The notes: generated by a model not told the origin, from the letters alone. Numbered from the stretch's first letter, positions 35,621 through 47,644 are shown. The stretch is 64,000 bases of DNA from Pogona vitticeps (GCF_051106095.1 NC_135791.1:3550001-3614000); one strand, 5' to 3'. Made by a program: numbers and translations.

Positions 35621-35847
35621 AGAGATGGGCACGAACCGACCAATTTGGCGGTTCGCTCTGGTTCGTCCTTCAGATGAACAGCCGTTCGCCAATTCCTAGC
35701 CCCACCTCCTCTGGCAGAGGCCACTCAGAGGCCGTGCTCCAGATTTCCTGCCCCGTCTCCTCCAGTCACCTGCCACGGGAGGCGGGGCTCGGAAGCGCCA
35801 AAGACCTGTTGGTCCAAAGGACGAACCGGCAGTTTGTGCCCATCTCT
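35621..35847. mobile_element. Short inverted-repeat DNA transposon (AGAGATGGGCACGAAC type)
   Basis: The left end AGAGATGGGCACGAACCG and the reversed right end AGAGATGGGCACAAACTG form an inverted repeat around a GC-rich, non-coding interior. Flanks GGTTACCAAT and GGTCAACCAT are similar (7 of 10) and could be a decayed target duplication. A hAT origin is inferred from size and end sequence. Confidence 0.65.
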
Positions 35848-35849
35848 GG

Positions 35850-37016
35850 TCAACCATTGAAAACATTAGCCAAGAGTTGCTAATTGGCTTCCTAAAAATA
35901 AAAAAAAAATGGTGATTTTGTGAACATCCTAAAGATTTCCAACACTTGATTCCTAATTTTAAGCCCACCCCCAAAGGAATGTTGAGAAATAAGAAATATA
36001 ATAATAGTAGAAAGAGCACCAGCAACAAGAGTTTATCATCGTCATCATCCTGAATTTCCCCATCCCAAATGGCCAATGGGATTTGTCATCTCTGAAATTA
36101 ACCCCTTTTAGCTCAGTTTTTATCTCCGCTTTCCCCTCTGCCCAGTGTCTTGCTGGAAAGCTGGCAAACCCTCTGATGAGCTCCAAACAATGCCCCCCCT
36201 TTTTTAAAAGGTGTTTTAGAAGCTGTTTATCTATGAATTAAGAGCAAGCCAAGCCCCTTTCTCTGCTCCAGCTAAATCTGGTGTCACGTTGCTGTGGAGC
36301 CAGCAGTGTGAAACAAATGGAGGAGTCCTTGATGTGTTCCTTTAAGTGCATTGTGTGTTTTTGCCAGCCACACTCTTGAAGTGTTGGGTATATATTTTTG
36401 CAAGGAAAAAAAAAACCCTTTGAAGCACAGCTGCATGAAATATGTACTGAACAGAGGCAATGGCTTCATATCTTACAGGGTGTGATTGGAAAGAATGTAC
36501 TTATTATCTCTTTTTTTGGAAAAAAAAAAACACCTTACTTTTTAATTTTTTTATCTTGGGGGAAAAACGAAGAGTTTCCAGGTCAGACTTCGCAGTGTCT
36601 GGATTTCAAAGGCGGAAATGAATCAGCATCGAGGCACAGAACGTGGTGGAAAAGCAGTTCCTTTTCTTACTCGGAGCCGTATCAGTTGCTTTAAGCAGCG
36701 GATTCCAGAACGCATGGACTGCAAAAGAGAATCTGAAGTCTGCCTTCAAAATTTAACCTAGCATATTTTTTGTAAGCTTTCCAGGTTTCTGGGGTTTTGC
36801 ATGTTTGCGCTGAGAACTTACCGACCCAGACAAGTCTTCATAAACCAAAAAATAAAAAAATTAAAAGACACATTTCTGCATAAACTTTTTTTAAAAAAAG
36901 TTAACCTACCATATTTGTAAGATTTCCAGGGTAACAAATGATTCCTGAAGCCATGCATGGGTGCGATCCCTGGAAATGACGACACAATGTGCTACTCATG
37001 TGCGGCGCAACAAGTA
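35850..37016. other. Unique non-coding sequence
   Basis: AT-rich with several A-tracts. No exon or named repeat was recognised. Confidence 0.45.
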
Positions 37017-37416
37017 CAGTGGTGCCTCGCTAGACGATGATAATCCGTTCCACTGAAGTTGCTGTTTAGCGAAATCATCGTCTAGCGAAAAGCATTTCCC
37101 CATTGGAATGCATTAAAACCTGTTTAATGCGTTCCAATGGGAAAGAATCATCGTTGTCTAGCGAAGATCAGCCATAGGAAAGCCACTTTGCGAACAGTTG
37201 ATCAGCTGTTTAAATAGCTGTCTTGCGAAACTTAGGTCCCAAAAACACCTGTTTGTGAGGGCGGAGGGAGCTGTCAAAATCGTTGTCTAGCAAAAATCGG
37301 TTTGCGAAGCAGGGACCAAACATTGTCCAGCGAAATTCCCCCCCAGGAATCACTGTTTTGCGAATCGCGAGCGAAAAAACTGTCATGCGGGGTAACTGTT
37401 TAGCGAGGCACCACTG
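37017..37416. mobile_element. TA-flanked palindromic DNA transposon, copy 2
   Basis: Inverted ends read CAGTGGTGCCTCGCTAGACG on the left and CAGTGGTGCCTCGCTAAACA on the right when reversed. TA flanks both sides. It is about 90% alike by eye to 24697-25124 but about 28 bp shorter, from a gap near the right end. It retains more CpG words (AGCGAA, TTGCGAA). It is non-autonomous. Confidence 0.88.
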
Positions 37417-37419
37417 TAA

Positions 37420-38721
37420 AACACAACCATAACGGCAACTGCGATGTAGCTGCAACTGAGAAATAATGAGTAACACAACTGTCTTTTTAAAAGATGTCAT
37501 GTTCCGAGTGCCAGCTATCACCGAACCTATGAGAGAAGAGAGAGAGCAGGAGGCAGCTCCTTCGCACAGAACTGCTACTTGTGACAACTCAGCCTGTTTC
37601 TAGGAGTTTGCTGAGTCAACAGAAGCCCTAAAGTTGGGTTAGCATTTCTCAGCTCGGTCCTTCCCTCTGTTTGTCCACAAAGGAGGTAACTGCCTTGTTT
37701 AATGCCCCCCCCCCCGAATCCCAATTTTTACAGGCTGCTCTCCCATCTGTGCAAACAACAAGCTCATTATGAAAGTTCCCCCCTCCCTCCACATGTGTGA
37801 CTCTGGATGGTTTTCTTCAGCTGCAATAAGGCCCCGGCCCCATAAATCAGTACCAACTCTTTCCCAGGCTGGCTTTGGGTCCTTGGGAGGTTGACCGCAA
37901 CCCCTAGACACAAAACAACCCGGTGGGCTCTGGGATTTTGTTATTCTAGCAAAGGATCAAAACCAAATGCCTTGCTCCTCGGGAAATCGCCTTTCCTGCC
38001 CTGTGAGAAGTAATAATAATAAAAAAAGAAAAGGCGATTAATGTAGGGCTTGGAAAATGACAGAAGTGTGGACAGAGAGAGGCTGCTTGGGATCCCCGTG
38101 TGGCCCTTTGAGGGGAGGGGAGGAAGGCCGACCGGTGGGCCGTGCGGATTGGGGATTCTGGACGGTGTTATCCGAAAAAGCAAGTTTTCCAAGCTCTGAG
38201 TGGAAGGGACTCTCGGCATGAGCAGCCGGTGGCGCAAGTTGCAAATTGTGCCAAGGATTTCTTGGGGCAAAGGCACACCCTTCTTCTATCAGCAGATCAT
38301 GGGGTGAAATGTTGAGGTTTCTCCACATGGTTCCTTGGTTCACGTTGTTGCACTTGTTCTCCTCCTTCCTTGAAGATGGTCAGTCTCTGGATTTATCAGA
38401 GCTCGCATCTTAACACACTTTCCAGTCTCTGCAAGCCATGGCCGAGACAGTCTAGGAGTTATAAACCAGAAGATAGCTCTGAAACACAACACCCTTCCAT
38501 TTGGATCACATCCTATCTTCAAATGTGGCCACCATCCCTGAGAGCAGAGGTGCGCTACTAGCCTTCTGGACGTTGCCGGACTATCATACCGAGCATCTCT
38601 GGCCAGTGGCCATGGTCATCCAGCTGCTGACATTTTTTTTTGGACTCATCTAATAGGGCAGTAGGGGCTGCAGGGTCTCGCATGAGGAGCCTCCGCACCC
38701 CAAATTTACCACTAAACCACT
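37420..38721. other. Unique non-coding sequence
   Basis: No exon or named repeat was recognised. Confidence 0.45.
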
Positions 38722-38971
38722 GGAGCCTCGTGGCTCAGTGATTAGACTGCAGTACTGCCTTTAAGACTCTGCTCACAACCTGCGTTTGATCCCAACAGAC
38801 TCAAGGTTGACTCAGCCTTCCAGCCTTCCAAGATTGATAAATGGAATACCCAGTTCTCTGGAGTGGGGGGGGGCAATGTTTGCCCTGAATAATTGTGTTG
38901 TCAACCACCCAGGGAGTGCTTTAAGCACTATAGGGCTGCATATCAGCAGCACATTTTGCTTTGCTTTGTTT
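38722..38971 (+). mobile_element. tRNA SINE with L2-type tail, full length
   Basis: Head GAGCCTCGTGGCTCAGTGAT and CAGTACTGCC are followed by B-box-like GCGTTTGATCCCAACAG and body CAAGGTTGACTCAGCCTTCC. The tail GAGTGCTTTAAGCACTATAG then GCTGCATATCAGCAGCAC ends in (TTTGC)n. It differs from the Sauria SINE in head, body and tail. It was probably mobilised by an L2-type LINE. Confidence 0.8.
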
Positions 38972-40288
38972 CTTTACGTTATTTCCACATAGGGTTTAGG
39001 CACATAGCATGCTTCCATGGTGGAAGTAGGAAGAGAGCAAGAGTGAAAGAGCTGGATGTTTTTCAGTTTGCTACCTGAAACATCCTCCTACTCACCCACC
39101 ACTCAAAAACAAACAAACAAAAAACCCAACAACCCTTATCCCATTGTGGACAAGCTTGCCAAAGATTGCCATTTTCCGGAGTTCAAGAGCAAGCCGTGGT
39201 TGGTAGCTACAGTAGCTTTGCAGATAAACATCATAAAGCGGACACAGGTCATTGCAAAGGAAATCCCTCCATACAAACCCTTGTTCTTACGAGGAAGGGG
39301 TTAGTGAGAGGGGAAGAAAGGAGAGGGCCTGACCCAGCAGCTGCATTTGCTGATCTGGCCGTAGCTCCAGAGAGGTGGCTGGCAAGTTACCTTTTCTCTT
39401 CTCTACCAAAAAAAAAAGTATTTCAAGGAAAACATGGCACATGTTAGGAGCACTCACTAGACGATGGTCAACGTTGATTATATGTTCTGTCATTTGGTGC
39501 ATGCATGGGAACAGGGGTACACAGAATATGATACTGGGTGCAGAAACCTGCCGAGGCTCTCAGGTTTCTAGTCCCTGTGGTTTGATGCCACGTCTGGCAA
39601 ATTTCAACCAGCAGCAGCATGGTGCCTAACTGAGATTTCCCAGTTGTCTTCGGCAACCCTTCCTCCTTCCTCTGAGAACCAGAAGCCAGAAAAAAACATG
39701 CAAAATATATGTAGAAATTAGCTTGATTTCCACAATGGGTAAACGTCCCAGAATTCTGTTCTTGGGTACTAACAGTGGGTTACCATCATTTTTACATTAT
39801 ACAACTTTCAGCCCTGCCCAAAGAGAACACATAGCAATAACTAACGTGTTTTTGCTAACGAACAAGCATCAGCCCCTTCAAGATTTCCAGATGGCAAGAC
39901 TTCTTTTCTGCAGAGATATGCAGATTAGCCTCTCTTAAGCAGCATTTCCTGATCTGAGGCCACCTCCCCAGCTGTGTTGGGCTACAAACCCCATTCTCCA
40001 TAGGCAGCCAAAAAGAAGATGGGCTTTGTAATCCACATATCTGGAATGCAGCAGCTTTGGCAGAAAGACATAAATCCCTCTACGAGGGGATATCTGCCAT
40101 TTCTTCTAACTTGCTTTATTGAACCAGGATCGGCTGCAGAATTAAAACAATGGGCCCACTTTTCCGGCTAAGTAATTCTGGCCTCTGAATTAATAAATTA
40201 GTAAATAGGAAAAGCCTGCTAACCGTGTCCTGATCATTGGTAGCAAAAGATATAACAAATACAATAATCAATGAAATATTGTCATTAT
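38972..40288. other. Unique non-coding sequence
   Basis: No exon or named repeat was recognised. Confidence 0.45.
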
Positions 40289-40343
40289 CATCTTAGAAGT
40301 GCAAAGCTGGAAGGGACCCTACGGATCATCAAATCCAGCTAGT
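40289..40343 (-). mobile_element. CR1-like SINE tail, 3' fragment
   Basis: CTTAGAAGTGCAAAGCTGGA then AGGGACCCTACGGATCATCA matches the tail of the inverted SINE at 12159-12283. Only the tail is recognisable. Confidence 0.5.
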
Positions 40344-40654
40344 TCACCCAAACAAATGGTCTCCTGGCTGCCTCACTCTGTCCAACGGTCGGGCCGTCTC
40401 TTCCTGGAGTGCCACCACCACCAATGACTAATGACTTCTCCTACAGCTGCTGCTCATAAGTAGCAACAAAGGACTGTCAGTTTTCCAGGGGAGGAGTAAT
40501 TAATGCCACTATCAATCTTCCAGAATGCAGTGCCCAAAATATGGAAGAAAGATCAGGTTTGTCCAAAATGGAACTTCAAGAATATTTCATTCTGAGGACC
40601 TTAAAACGGTAGCTGTTTAGCTAACTCATTCCAACGTTCTAAATTTATAGTTAT
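40344..40654. other. Unique non-coding sequence
   Basis: Nothing recognisable was seen between a SINE tail and an L2-type LINE end. Confidence 0.4.
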
Positions 40655-40985
40655 ATAGGGGAGGGGGCCTTCTCGGTGGCTGCTACCAGGCTCTAGAATT
40701 CCCTCCCACAGGAGACCAGACTGGCCCCATCTTTGCTGTCTTTCCGCAAGCAGGCAAAGAACACCTTTCTCTTCAGGCAGGCCTTCCTTGAGTGAGTGGC
40801 TGTCAGTGTGGGAGTTTTTAAATGGATTCTTATACCTCACTGCTTTGGTGTTGCTTATGGTTTTTAATATGGTATTTGTTTGACTCTCTCTCTCTCTCTC
40901 TCTTGAATTGTATACTCACTGTTGTTAGCTTTAAAATACTGTCTTGTAATGATGTATGCTTCCTTGGGTCCTTTTTAAGGAGAAA
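40655..40985 (+). mobile_element. L2-type LINE 3' end
   Basis: GGGGGCCTTCTCGGTGGCTG, CTAGAATTCCCTCCCACAGG and CTGTCTTTCCGCAAGCAGGC encode a decayed A-RL-NSLP-ETRL--SLLSFRKQ-K tract. The following 3' UTR matches 1568-1917 and the reverse of 22060-22625. It carries a (CT)n insertion at 40884-40903 and runs into the tetranucleotide block. Confidence 0.65.
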
Positions 40986-41009
40986 GATGAAGTTTAAAAA
41001 AAATTCAGT

Positions 41010-41069
41010 CCAACCAGCCAGCCAGCCAGCCACCCACGCACCCACCCAACCAACCAACCAACCAGCGAA

Positions 41070-41116
<47 letters not shown>

Positions 41117-41195
41117 ACCAACCAACCAACCAACCAACCAACCAACCAACCAACCAACCAACCAACCAACCAACCAACCAACCAACCAACCAACC

Positions 41196-41264
<69 letters not shown>

Positions 41265-41409
41265 GCTAACCAACCAACCAACCAACCAACCAACCAACCA
41301 ACCAACCAACCAACCAACCAACCAACCAACCAACCAACCAACCAACCAGCGAACCAATCAGCCAGCCAGCCAGCCAAATAGCCAACCAACCAACCAACCA
41401 ACCAACTAG
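41010..41409. repeat. Compound tetranucleotide block (CCAG/CCAA/CAGA)
   Basis: About 400 bp built only of CAGC, AACC and AGAC units. The order is roughly CAGC (to 41114), AACC (41115-41194), AGAC (41195-41264), AACC (41269-41348), mixed CAGC (41349-41380), AACC (41381-41405). The order is nearly mirror-symmetric about the AGAC array. It keeps all frames open on both strands (195 and 175 codons), which is an artefact and not a gene. Confidence 0.95.
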
Positions 41410-42939
41410 CCAATTTACAAGAAAGAAAGACGGCTAGACAGACTCTTTGCATGTTGCTGCCTGATGAGCTTAGAGAGGGAAAGATGGCAAACCCGACGTC
41501 CTCAAACCTGGCACCAGCTCTTGTTATACTGAACGCTTTGGATTAACTCCCTTAAATGTCAGACAAACCTGAAATTGCTGTTCAGTATCATCCAGACTTG
41601 CGGGGAATTCAAAATTTAATTATCCTGAAAAATATTAAACCAGTTCTTCTCTTGAGGATCTTATTTTACTTCCCTGGGGGAGCTCCCTGGAAAACGACTC
41701 CATAAAATGAAACAGCAGCTGTTCAGAATAAAGTGAATATATATTCTGCAATAAATATATGACACAAGAGCTAGGTTTGTGCGATGCTTGAGTCATGCAG
41801 TTTCGCTTGCATTCCGTCCAGAATTTTTGGCCATCTGGACATCTACGAAAAGTTAAAAGGAAAATCAGCAAGAAACAGTTCTGTAGTGGAAGTCATTAAG
41901 TCTAACCTGCTGCCTGGTGCAGGATTCTCAATGCAAGATGTGACTGTCGCACCCCTGACCGACGGCAGGAGAATTCTGGGATTTGTAGATTTAGAAGAAG
42001 CAGAACATTTTCAGAATCTGTTCCACCTCTCAAGGTGATCTGTCTTCACTATCCAGTGGCTCCTACTGATAAGGGAATTTTTCTTAATTTTCATTCCACA
42101 TATATACACACACACCCATGACTAAAACAGTTCCAGCAGCCAGATGGCGATGCCAATGTTGCAGTGTGTGTACCTCTCCGGGTTTTAGTCTGAACTTTAA
42201 AGCAGTTTTCCAAGCTGCTGGACCTGTTTTGGACAGCTTCTGGGCAGCTCCTATAAAGTTAACCCAGAAGGAAGGGACTATGCTCACAACCCTGGCCTCA
42301 CCAACCTCTGATGAGACCGGGAATCCCAAATGGCAGCCAGTTATGGGTTAGTCCCTCTCAGCAAGCCAGTTTTGGAAGGTTTCACCCCCTGAGGGAGCAG
42401 GTATTTTGCAAAGCTAACGTGTCCTAATTGCTCACAGCAAAGCAAGACACCACCTTCCTCAAATACCTTTGGTTAAAAATTAGGAAACGGCGTTGTCATT
42501 GGGAAGAAGTCCGATTATTTTAGGGCCCGGTGACTCCGACCTAGAGAATGCCAGTCAGGATAAACATGAAAGACCATCTTCAACTTACATCCGGTTTAAT
42601 CCATAGTTACACTCTCGTTGGTGCAGAAGTGAATCGATTATAAGTAACGTATTAGCTATTGTTTCCAAGCTATGTGATAAACATATAGAACAGATATCAT
42701 GTAAATAAATAAATAATAAACAGACATTTTGAGACAAAATAGGCCTTGAGACATCAAATGTATCTAGGCAGGTTTGGCATTTCTTTTAAAATACAGAATA
42801 AAAACAGGTAGAAAAACCTTCAGTGATGACATGCAACATTAAAGTATTTTGCAGATGTTTTCATCTTATTTTAGGGGACAGCCAGAGACAACATAGATGG
42901 CCAAACCCTTACCTTACAGACAGCACACACAATTTGATG
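41410..42939. other. Unique non-coding sequence
   Basis: No exon was recognised. A segment near 42170-42260 is weakly similar to one near 52300-52390, which may be an old unnamed repeat. Confidence 0.4.
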
Positions 42940-43335
42940 CTGAAGTCACGTTAAACGATTTGGAGATGGAATGTGTGCTGCCTGTAGTTTGACCGCTTAG
43001 CGTGTTGGGAGTTATTACAACCTCGCATTCTGCCTGGAGATGTGGCCGGGAGGAACCTTTCTGGGCTGGGGTGCCTCTTGATCCATCCAGCACTAACCAA
43101 CAGTTCCTCCTCTGCCTCTCATTCAAAGAGAGACCCACTTTTTCTGCTCTGTTTTTTCCCCCTCTCTGTTGTCAGTTAGTAGTCTATAGAGACCTGTTGT
43201 TGAAAGCAGTCGTGTTTGTCCATTTTGCTGTTTGATCCGTTCACAACCGTAAGTAAAGAAAATACATTTTTATTCTCTTAATGTCTCGGAGTCAGTTATC
43301 GAGACTGTAAGTGCCAGGTGATGAGAAAGAAAGGG
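42940..43335 (+). mobile_element. LTR-like retroelement fossil, copy 1
   Basis: This region shares a long ordered set of words with the inverted region 54945-55385. They include GTTGGGAGTTATTACAACCT, ACCTTTCTGGGCTGG, GTTGAAAGCAGTCGTG, AACCGTAAGTAAAG and GAGACTGTAAGTGCCAG. The conserved core of about 280 bp (43003 to about 43283) starts with TGTTGG, and the shared part continues beyond it. That suggests an LTR followed by some internal sequence. No coding part is recognisable, the copy is broken and old, and the family is unassigned. Confidence 0.5.
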
Positions 43336-44840
43336 GGTAGAGCCACTCTGGGGAACTTGACGCTATTCTGTTGTGCGAATCCCTGCACTTCTGCTGTGCA
43401 GCTTGAGGCATGTGACCAGAAATTCAAAACTTTGCACCATAGCTTCTGCCCACGACCCCTACACATTGCAATTGATGAAGGCACGGCTCCCTCAGTACCA
43501 GAAAACAGAGCCAGAATAGGTGAGAGCACTGGGACGCAACCGGACTGTCTCTCACTGCCCAGGAGAGCCGAAATCAGGTTGCCTCCAATACAGACCCTTG
43601 TCTTTTTTTAACCAGAAGACAAAGTCAGATTTATAGGCTGCTCGCCAAGGATGTTTACGGGTGGGTGGATAGGGCTCCTTTGGGCCTGCCCTGGATTTAC
43701 AATGTGCCAATAAAGTGGATTTATTTCCAGCTTTGCTGTCTCTTAGCAGACCAGCTGGGATTTGAAGGGTAATTCCTGCAAACCTCAGAGAGTGTCCCTG
43801 GAAGAACTCTTGAGGATGGAATTGGGGGGGGGGGGTTTGCAGGGTTGGTGGAAATATACCAGAAACACATGGATCTTTCTCGGTTCCAGAAAAGCGATGC
43901 AAGCCAAGCTTCCTCTACCTATTGTCTGCCTGTCCGTGGGAAGTCAAGACACAGGGTTTGGAATCCAGGGCGTCCACCTCTGAGCATCTTTTCTGCTCAT
44001 GTGGTCCCTTCAGGGCTAGGGGCTGGTTTGCATTAGGTGAAATTAGTCAACTGAAAAGGAAAGAGAAAGATGTGGTATTTGTCCCCCCTCCCAATGTACT
44101 TCAGACCTCCCTCCTTTTTGACAGTTGACTTCACGCATCTGTCTCCTGAGTCTACCACTTACCCAGCTGGTAGACTCAGGGCTGTCTGTTCCCGTGAGAA
44201 AACCGTCCCTGTATCTCCTCTTTTAAATGCTGTTGAGCCATGTGACTGTGGAAAGAGTCTTAAGGGCATTTTATGTGAGCATTAAGCTCTCCTCTGTGCC
44301 TTTTCTAGAGGTGAAGTACATGCATTCAATTTTCTGAATCCTACTGGTGGTTGCCGAAAGGCAGTGTAACCTGCTGAAGCTAATTGCTGCTAATTGATGA
44401 AGAGTGTTATCAGCTACACAACTGAGTGCCTGGCCAAAGCACAGGGATGAATTGTGCCCAGCCACCTTGCCAATGAGTCACAAATAATCACAGCAATTAT
44501 ACAAACCTTGTGTAAACACCCGAAGGAGTCTGGCCAGTATTTAAGAGGTACGTCACACAACAACCTTTTATTATTATTTATTTTGGTCGTGTTGTTTATG
44601 GACTCCAGTTTAACAAATGTTGAATGGGCCTCGAAGTCCATTTCTCACTCCTGATGGCTTCGGGTTTCATGACAAGCCATAAAGAGGAAGCACAAGCAAA
44701 CTCCTGTGGTTTGTTCTCTACCTCTCTGTGTAATGTCTGAACCTAGAATTTGAAATTCAACTCTTTGTGAGATATGAGATCCATATAAATCAATGGTAGG
44801 GCGACATGTTTTGCATGCTTGATACCCCCAAATTTAATTC
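43336..44840. other. Unique non-coding sequence
   Basis: No exon or named repeat was recognised. A decayed tRNA-SINE-like word (TTTGCATGCTTGATACCCCC) lies near 44811. Confidence 0.4.
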
Positions 44841-44867
44841 CAGGCATCTGATGACATCAGATGCCTG
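44841..44867. repeat. 27-bp near-perfect palindrome
   Basis: CAGGCATCTGATG and its exact reverse complement are separated by a single A. The 13-bp arms could form a hairpin or a dimeric protein site. It lies in unique sequence, perhaps at the end of a decayed SINE head. Confidence 0.9.
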
Positions 44868-46107
44868 TACCTGGAGTAAGTTAATTCAAGAGTCTCCAGC
44901 CCACAGAATCATTGGCCGAGCTAACTGGAGATACGCAGCTTAGCTGTGCAAAGTCCCACATGTGGCCCTGTTGAACTTTGCAGAGGTAACAGCAGCCTAT
45001 CTGCCAAGAAGTAATAAGTAACACGGCAAGTTCCTTTTCAAAAGTAACCTTCCGAGTTCTGCCTGTGGTGATAACATCCCTTGAGCTCTGGATGCAATTC
45101 AAACACTGATAATTCATGACATCTTCCAAAGCCTGCAAGAATCTCTTAATAAGGTACCCTGGCAAAGTCCTGGTCTTTATTTTAAGGGCAGCATTTCAAA
45201 GCAGGAAGAAATCCTTAAGTATGAATAAAGATTTCAGCATGATCTTCTGTCCAAGCCAGGGAACACATGCTTGGGGTTTTAACATTTTTTACTTCCCTTC
45301 TTGCCAAAGAAGTCAATTAACTGACTTAATTTTTAAAAAACATGCCTACATTTTTCATGTGTTCCAAACGGTTTCCCATGGGAAAATATGGTTCAAAGTT
45401 CCTCCGGCTGCATGAGAAACCCGGAGAATGTGTTCTGATGCCCTCCCAGGTCTTCTAGGGCTCAGAACAGAAGGAGGGCACCGGTAGTCCACAGATGCAA
45501 TGCCCAATTTCTGCCCCTCCTCTTGCAGGAGGAGGATGCTGAACACTTCAATTGCTCTCCTGCACCTCATCAGAATACTTCCCTTTTAAAATGAGCAAGC
45601 CCTATTCTTTTTCAAATCAACAAATCTGCTAATGGGTGGACCGGATTTGATTTGAACATATTCGGATTGAGTATCTTTTAAACCGCCCACACCCAAGTCA
45701 GGAACATTCCATTTGCCAACATTCCAGGGCCAAACCTGAGACCAGGAGGCGGGCCCTTGTGATGTCACAGCAGCAGAGCAGGCAGGCAGGGGTTGGGAAC
45801 AAGGCTGGAACTGCCGCTGAGCCGTGGGACTGTGGAAAGAGTCACAAGGGGGAACCTGGGTAAATGGGCCCAGAACTAGGCTAAAAACCAGACAGGATGG
45901 GTTTCCTGGATCATATGACAGTGCATGGCAGGGAGATGATGATGATGATGAAGATGATGATGAAGATGATGATGGACAGCTAGGCAGGTGCTATAATGTG
46001 TCCAGCAGCTGTTTTGGTTGCTGTTAAATAAAGCCTTGAACTCCATTACATTATTACAACCACCCACATGGCGTGTAAGGACATCCATTCCAACTTCGGT
46101 TGGTCCT
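44868..46107. other. Unique non-coding sequence
   Basis: No exon was recognised. A (GAT)n/(GAA) tract lies at 45934-45974. Confidence 0.45.
45934..45974. repeat. (GAT)n microsatellite with GAA units
   Basis: About 13 triplets, mostly GAT, with two GAA interruptions. Confidence 0.9.
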
Positions 46108-46302
46108 CTTCAGGGTTTTGCAGGTAGAGAGTCCTCAGAAGAGGTTTCCCACCCCCTTATTTTGGGGAGGCCCAGGGACTATGCAGCTTGCCCAGGGTGA
46201 CAAAGGCTGGCTCTTCTCCTGAGAAGCCCAGCGGGAAATCGAACTTCCAACTTCTGGCTCTGCATCCAGATGTCTAATTCACTGAACGATCAGCCAATCC
46301 GG
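46108..46302 (-). mobile_element. Sauria-type tRNA SINE, inverted
   Basis: On the minus strand the head (GCCGGATTGGCTGATCGTTC region, then GGAAGTTCGATTTCCC) precedes the body (GAGAAGAGCCAGCCTTTGTC, CCTGGGCAAGCTGCATAG). The end reads near CTCTCTACCTGCAAAACCC. The RTE tail is missing or decayed. Confidence 0.75.
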
Positions 46303-47637
46303 CTCATTCAAAGTCTTGAGTAAAACCTGGAGTGGATTTCCCAGCCCCATGACATCGGCCTCAGTTTACAGATGGGCCCGACCAGCCACCCCAGTTTATA
46401 AAGACTTTTAAAATCAACCGACCAAGGATGTACGTGGTGATGACCGAATGCCAGGCTCTTGTGGGTCTCCGTGTATCCACGGTGGTGCCGAGATCAAGGC
46501 TGCTTCCCTTGGAAGGGAACCTTGAGAAGCTCTCTGTCTTAGCAGCAGCAAGAATGAAAATGTGGCTGGAATGCTGAGCTAAAAGAAACGCGTTTCTGAT
46601 GCCCACTGACTCGGAGTTGACCTCTCCCGAAAGCCATCTTCCTTCATATTTCTTTACTTTGGTCTTAGAAGGAGTTCGCCTTTAGAGATCTAAATTTGTA
46701 CAGGAATTTCTTTCTTCCTTTGGCGGAAAAGCTCAGACTCGGCAAAGCTTATTTTTCTTATCTTAAGTTGCCAGGGTCTTGATCCAGCGCTCTGGGCTTT
46801 GATCTCCTTGGACAATCTCCTTCCTTGCCCCATAATGTGGGCACAGGAAAGCCGAAAAGGGAAGGGAAGTGGTATTTTGAAGCTGGGCTGTTGAAAACCA
46901 ACACGGGGCCTCACCTGCGAACTTTCATTCTGCTGGATTAAAAGAAAAACAATCCCTTCTGTTTGACACGTGGAGAGATCCAGGACGGAAAGCTTCAGAA
47001 AGTTATTTATTGTTGCTAGGTTTCCCCTTTTTCTTCATCTTTCTTTTTTCTAGCTAACCAAACATTCTGTTTTGTTTGCACATGTTTTTTCCCCCTCCTT
47101 GCCAGCAGGTTAAATTCACAGAATTACTGGAAATGAAATAGGATCGCCTGAGAAATTAACTCTTTGCCCATTCCTTTTAGGAAACCGTTTGAGAAGCATC
47201 AGAGCTTAGAAAAGGTACTCTTTTTTTTTCAGATCCCGGTCCCCAACTTTTTCAAACTTCAACCGCACTGGCTAGACTGTGGCACTAAAGATGGAAAGGC
47301 CAAGCTTTGGATCCCGTTCAGGGATGCAGGAAGCTCAGAAGATGGCTTTGTAACCCCCTCGCCCCTCCTTTTAGCTACCTTGTGGGGTGCTTGGAGGATA
47401 AATGTGGGGTTAGGATGAATCCTGGGCTCCCTGGAGGCTGAAAGGAATAATGGTGAGATGGACATATCTAGAGTTACCCGGTTAGCATCATCCTCTTCCT
47501 TGAGAGTTCAGGGCAGAAACTTGAGACCAGGAGGTGGCCCCTTATGATGTTCTGGTGGATGTGGATCCTTGTGATGTCACAGAGGCAGGGCAGGTGAAGG
47601 TTTTCAGGGAAACAAGTACAATATGCTTGCAAAGGAA
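46303..47637. other. Unique non-coding sequence
   Basis: No exon or named repeat was recognised. Confidence 0.45.
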
Positions 47638-47644
47638 AAAGTGC

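Noticed and set aside
40822-41409. Open frames of 195 codons (plus) and 175 codons (minus) with Asn-Gln-Pro or Gly-Trp-Leu-Val repeats
   Set aside because: They are produced by a tetranucleotide array that has no stop in any frame; there is no non-repetitive protein part.
41010-41409. CRISPR-like array
   Set aside because: Units are 4 bp with no unique spacers; this is a microsatellite block in an animal genome.
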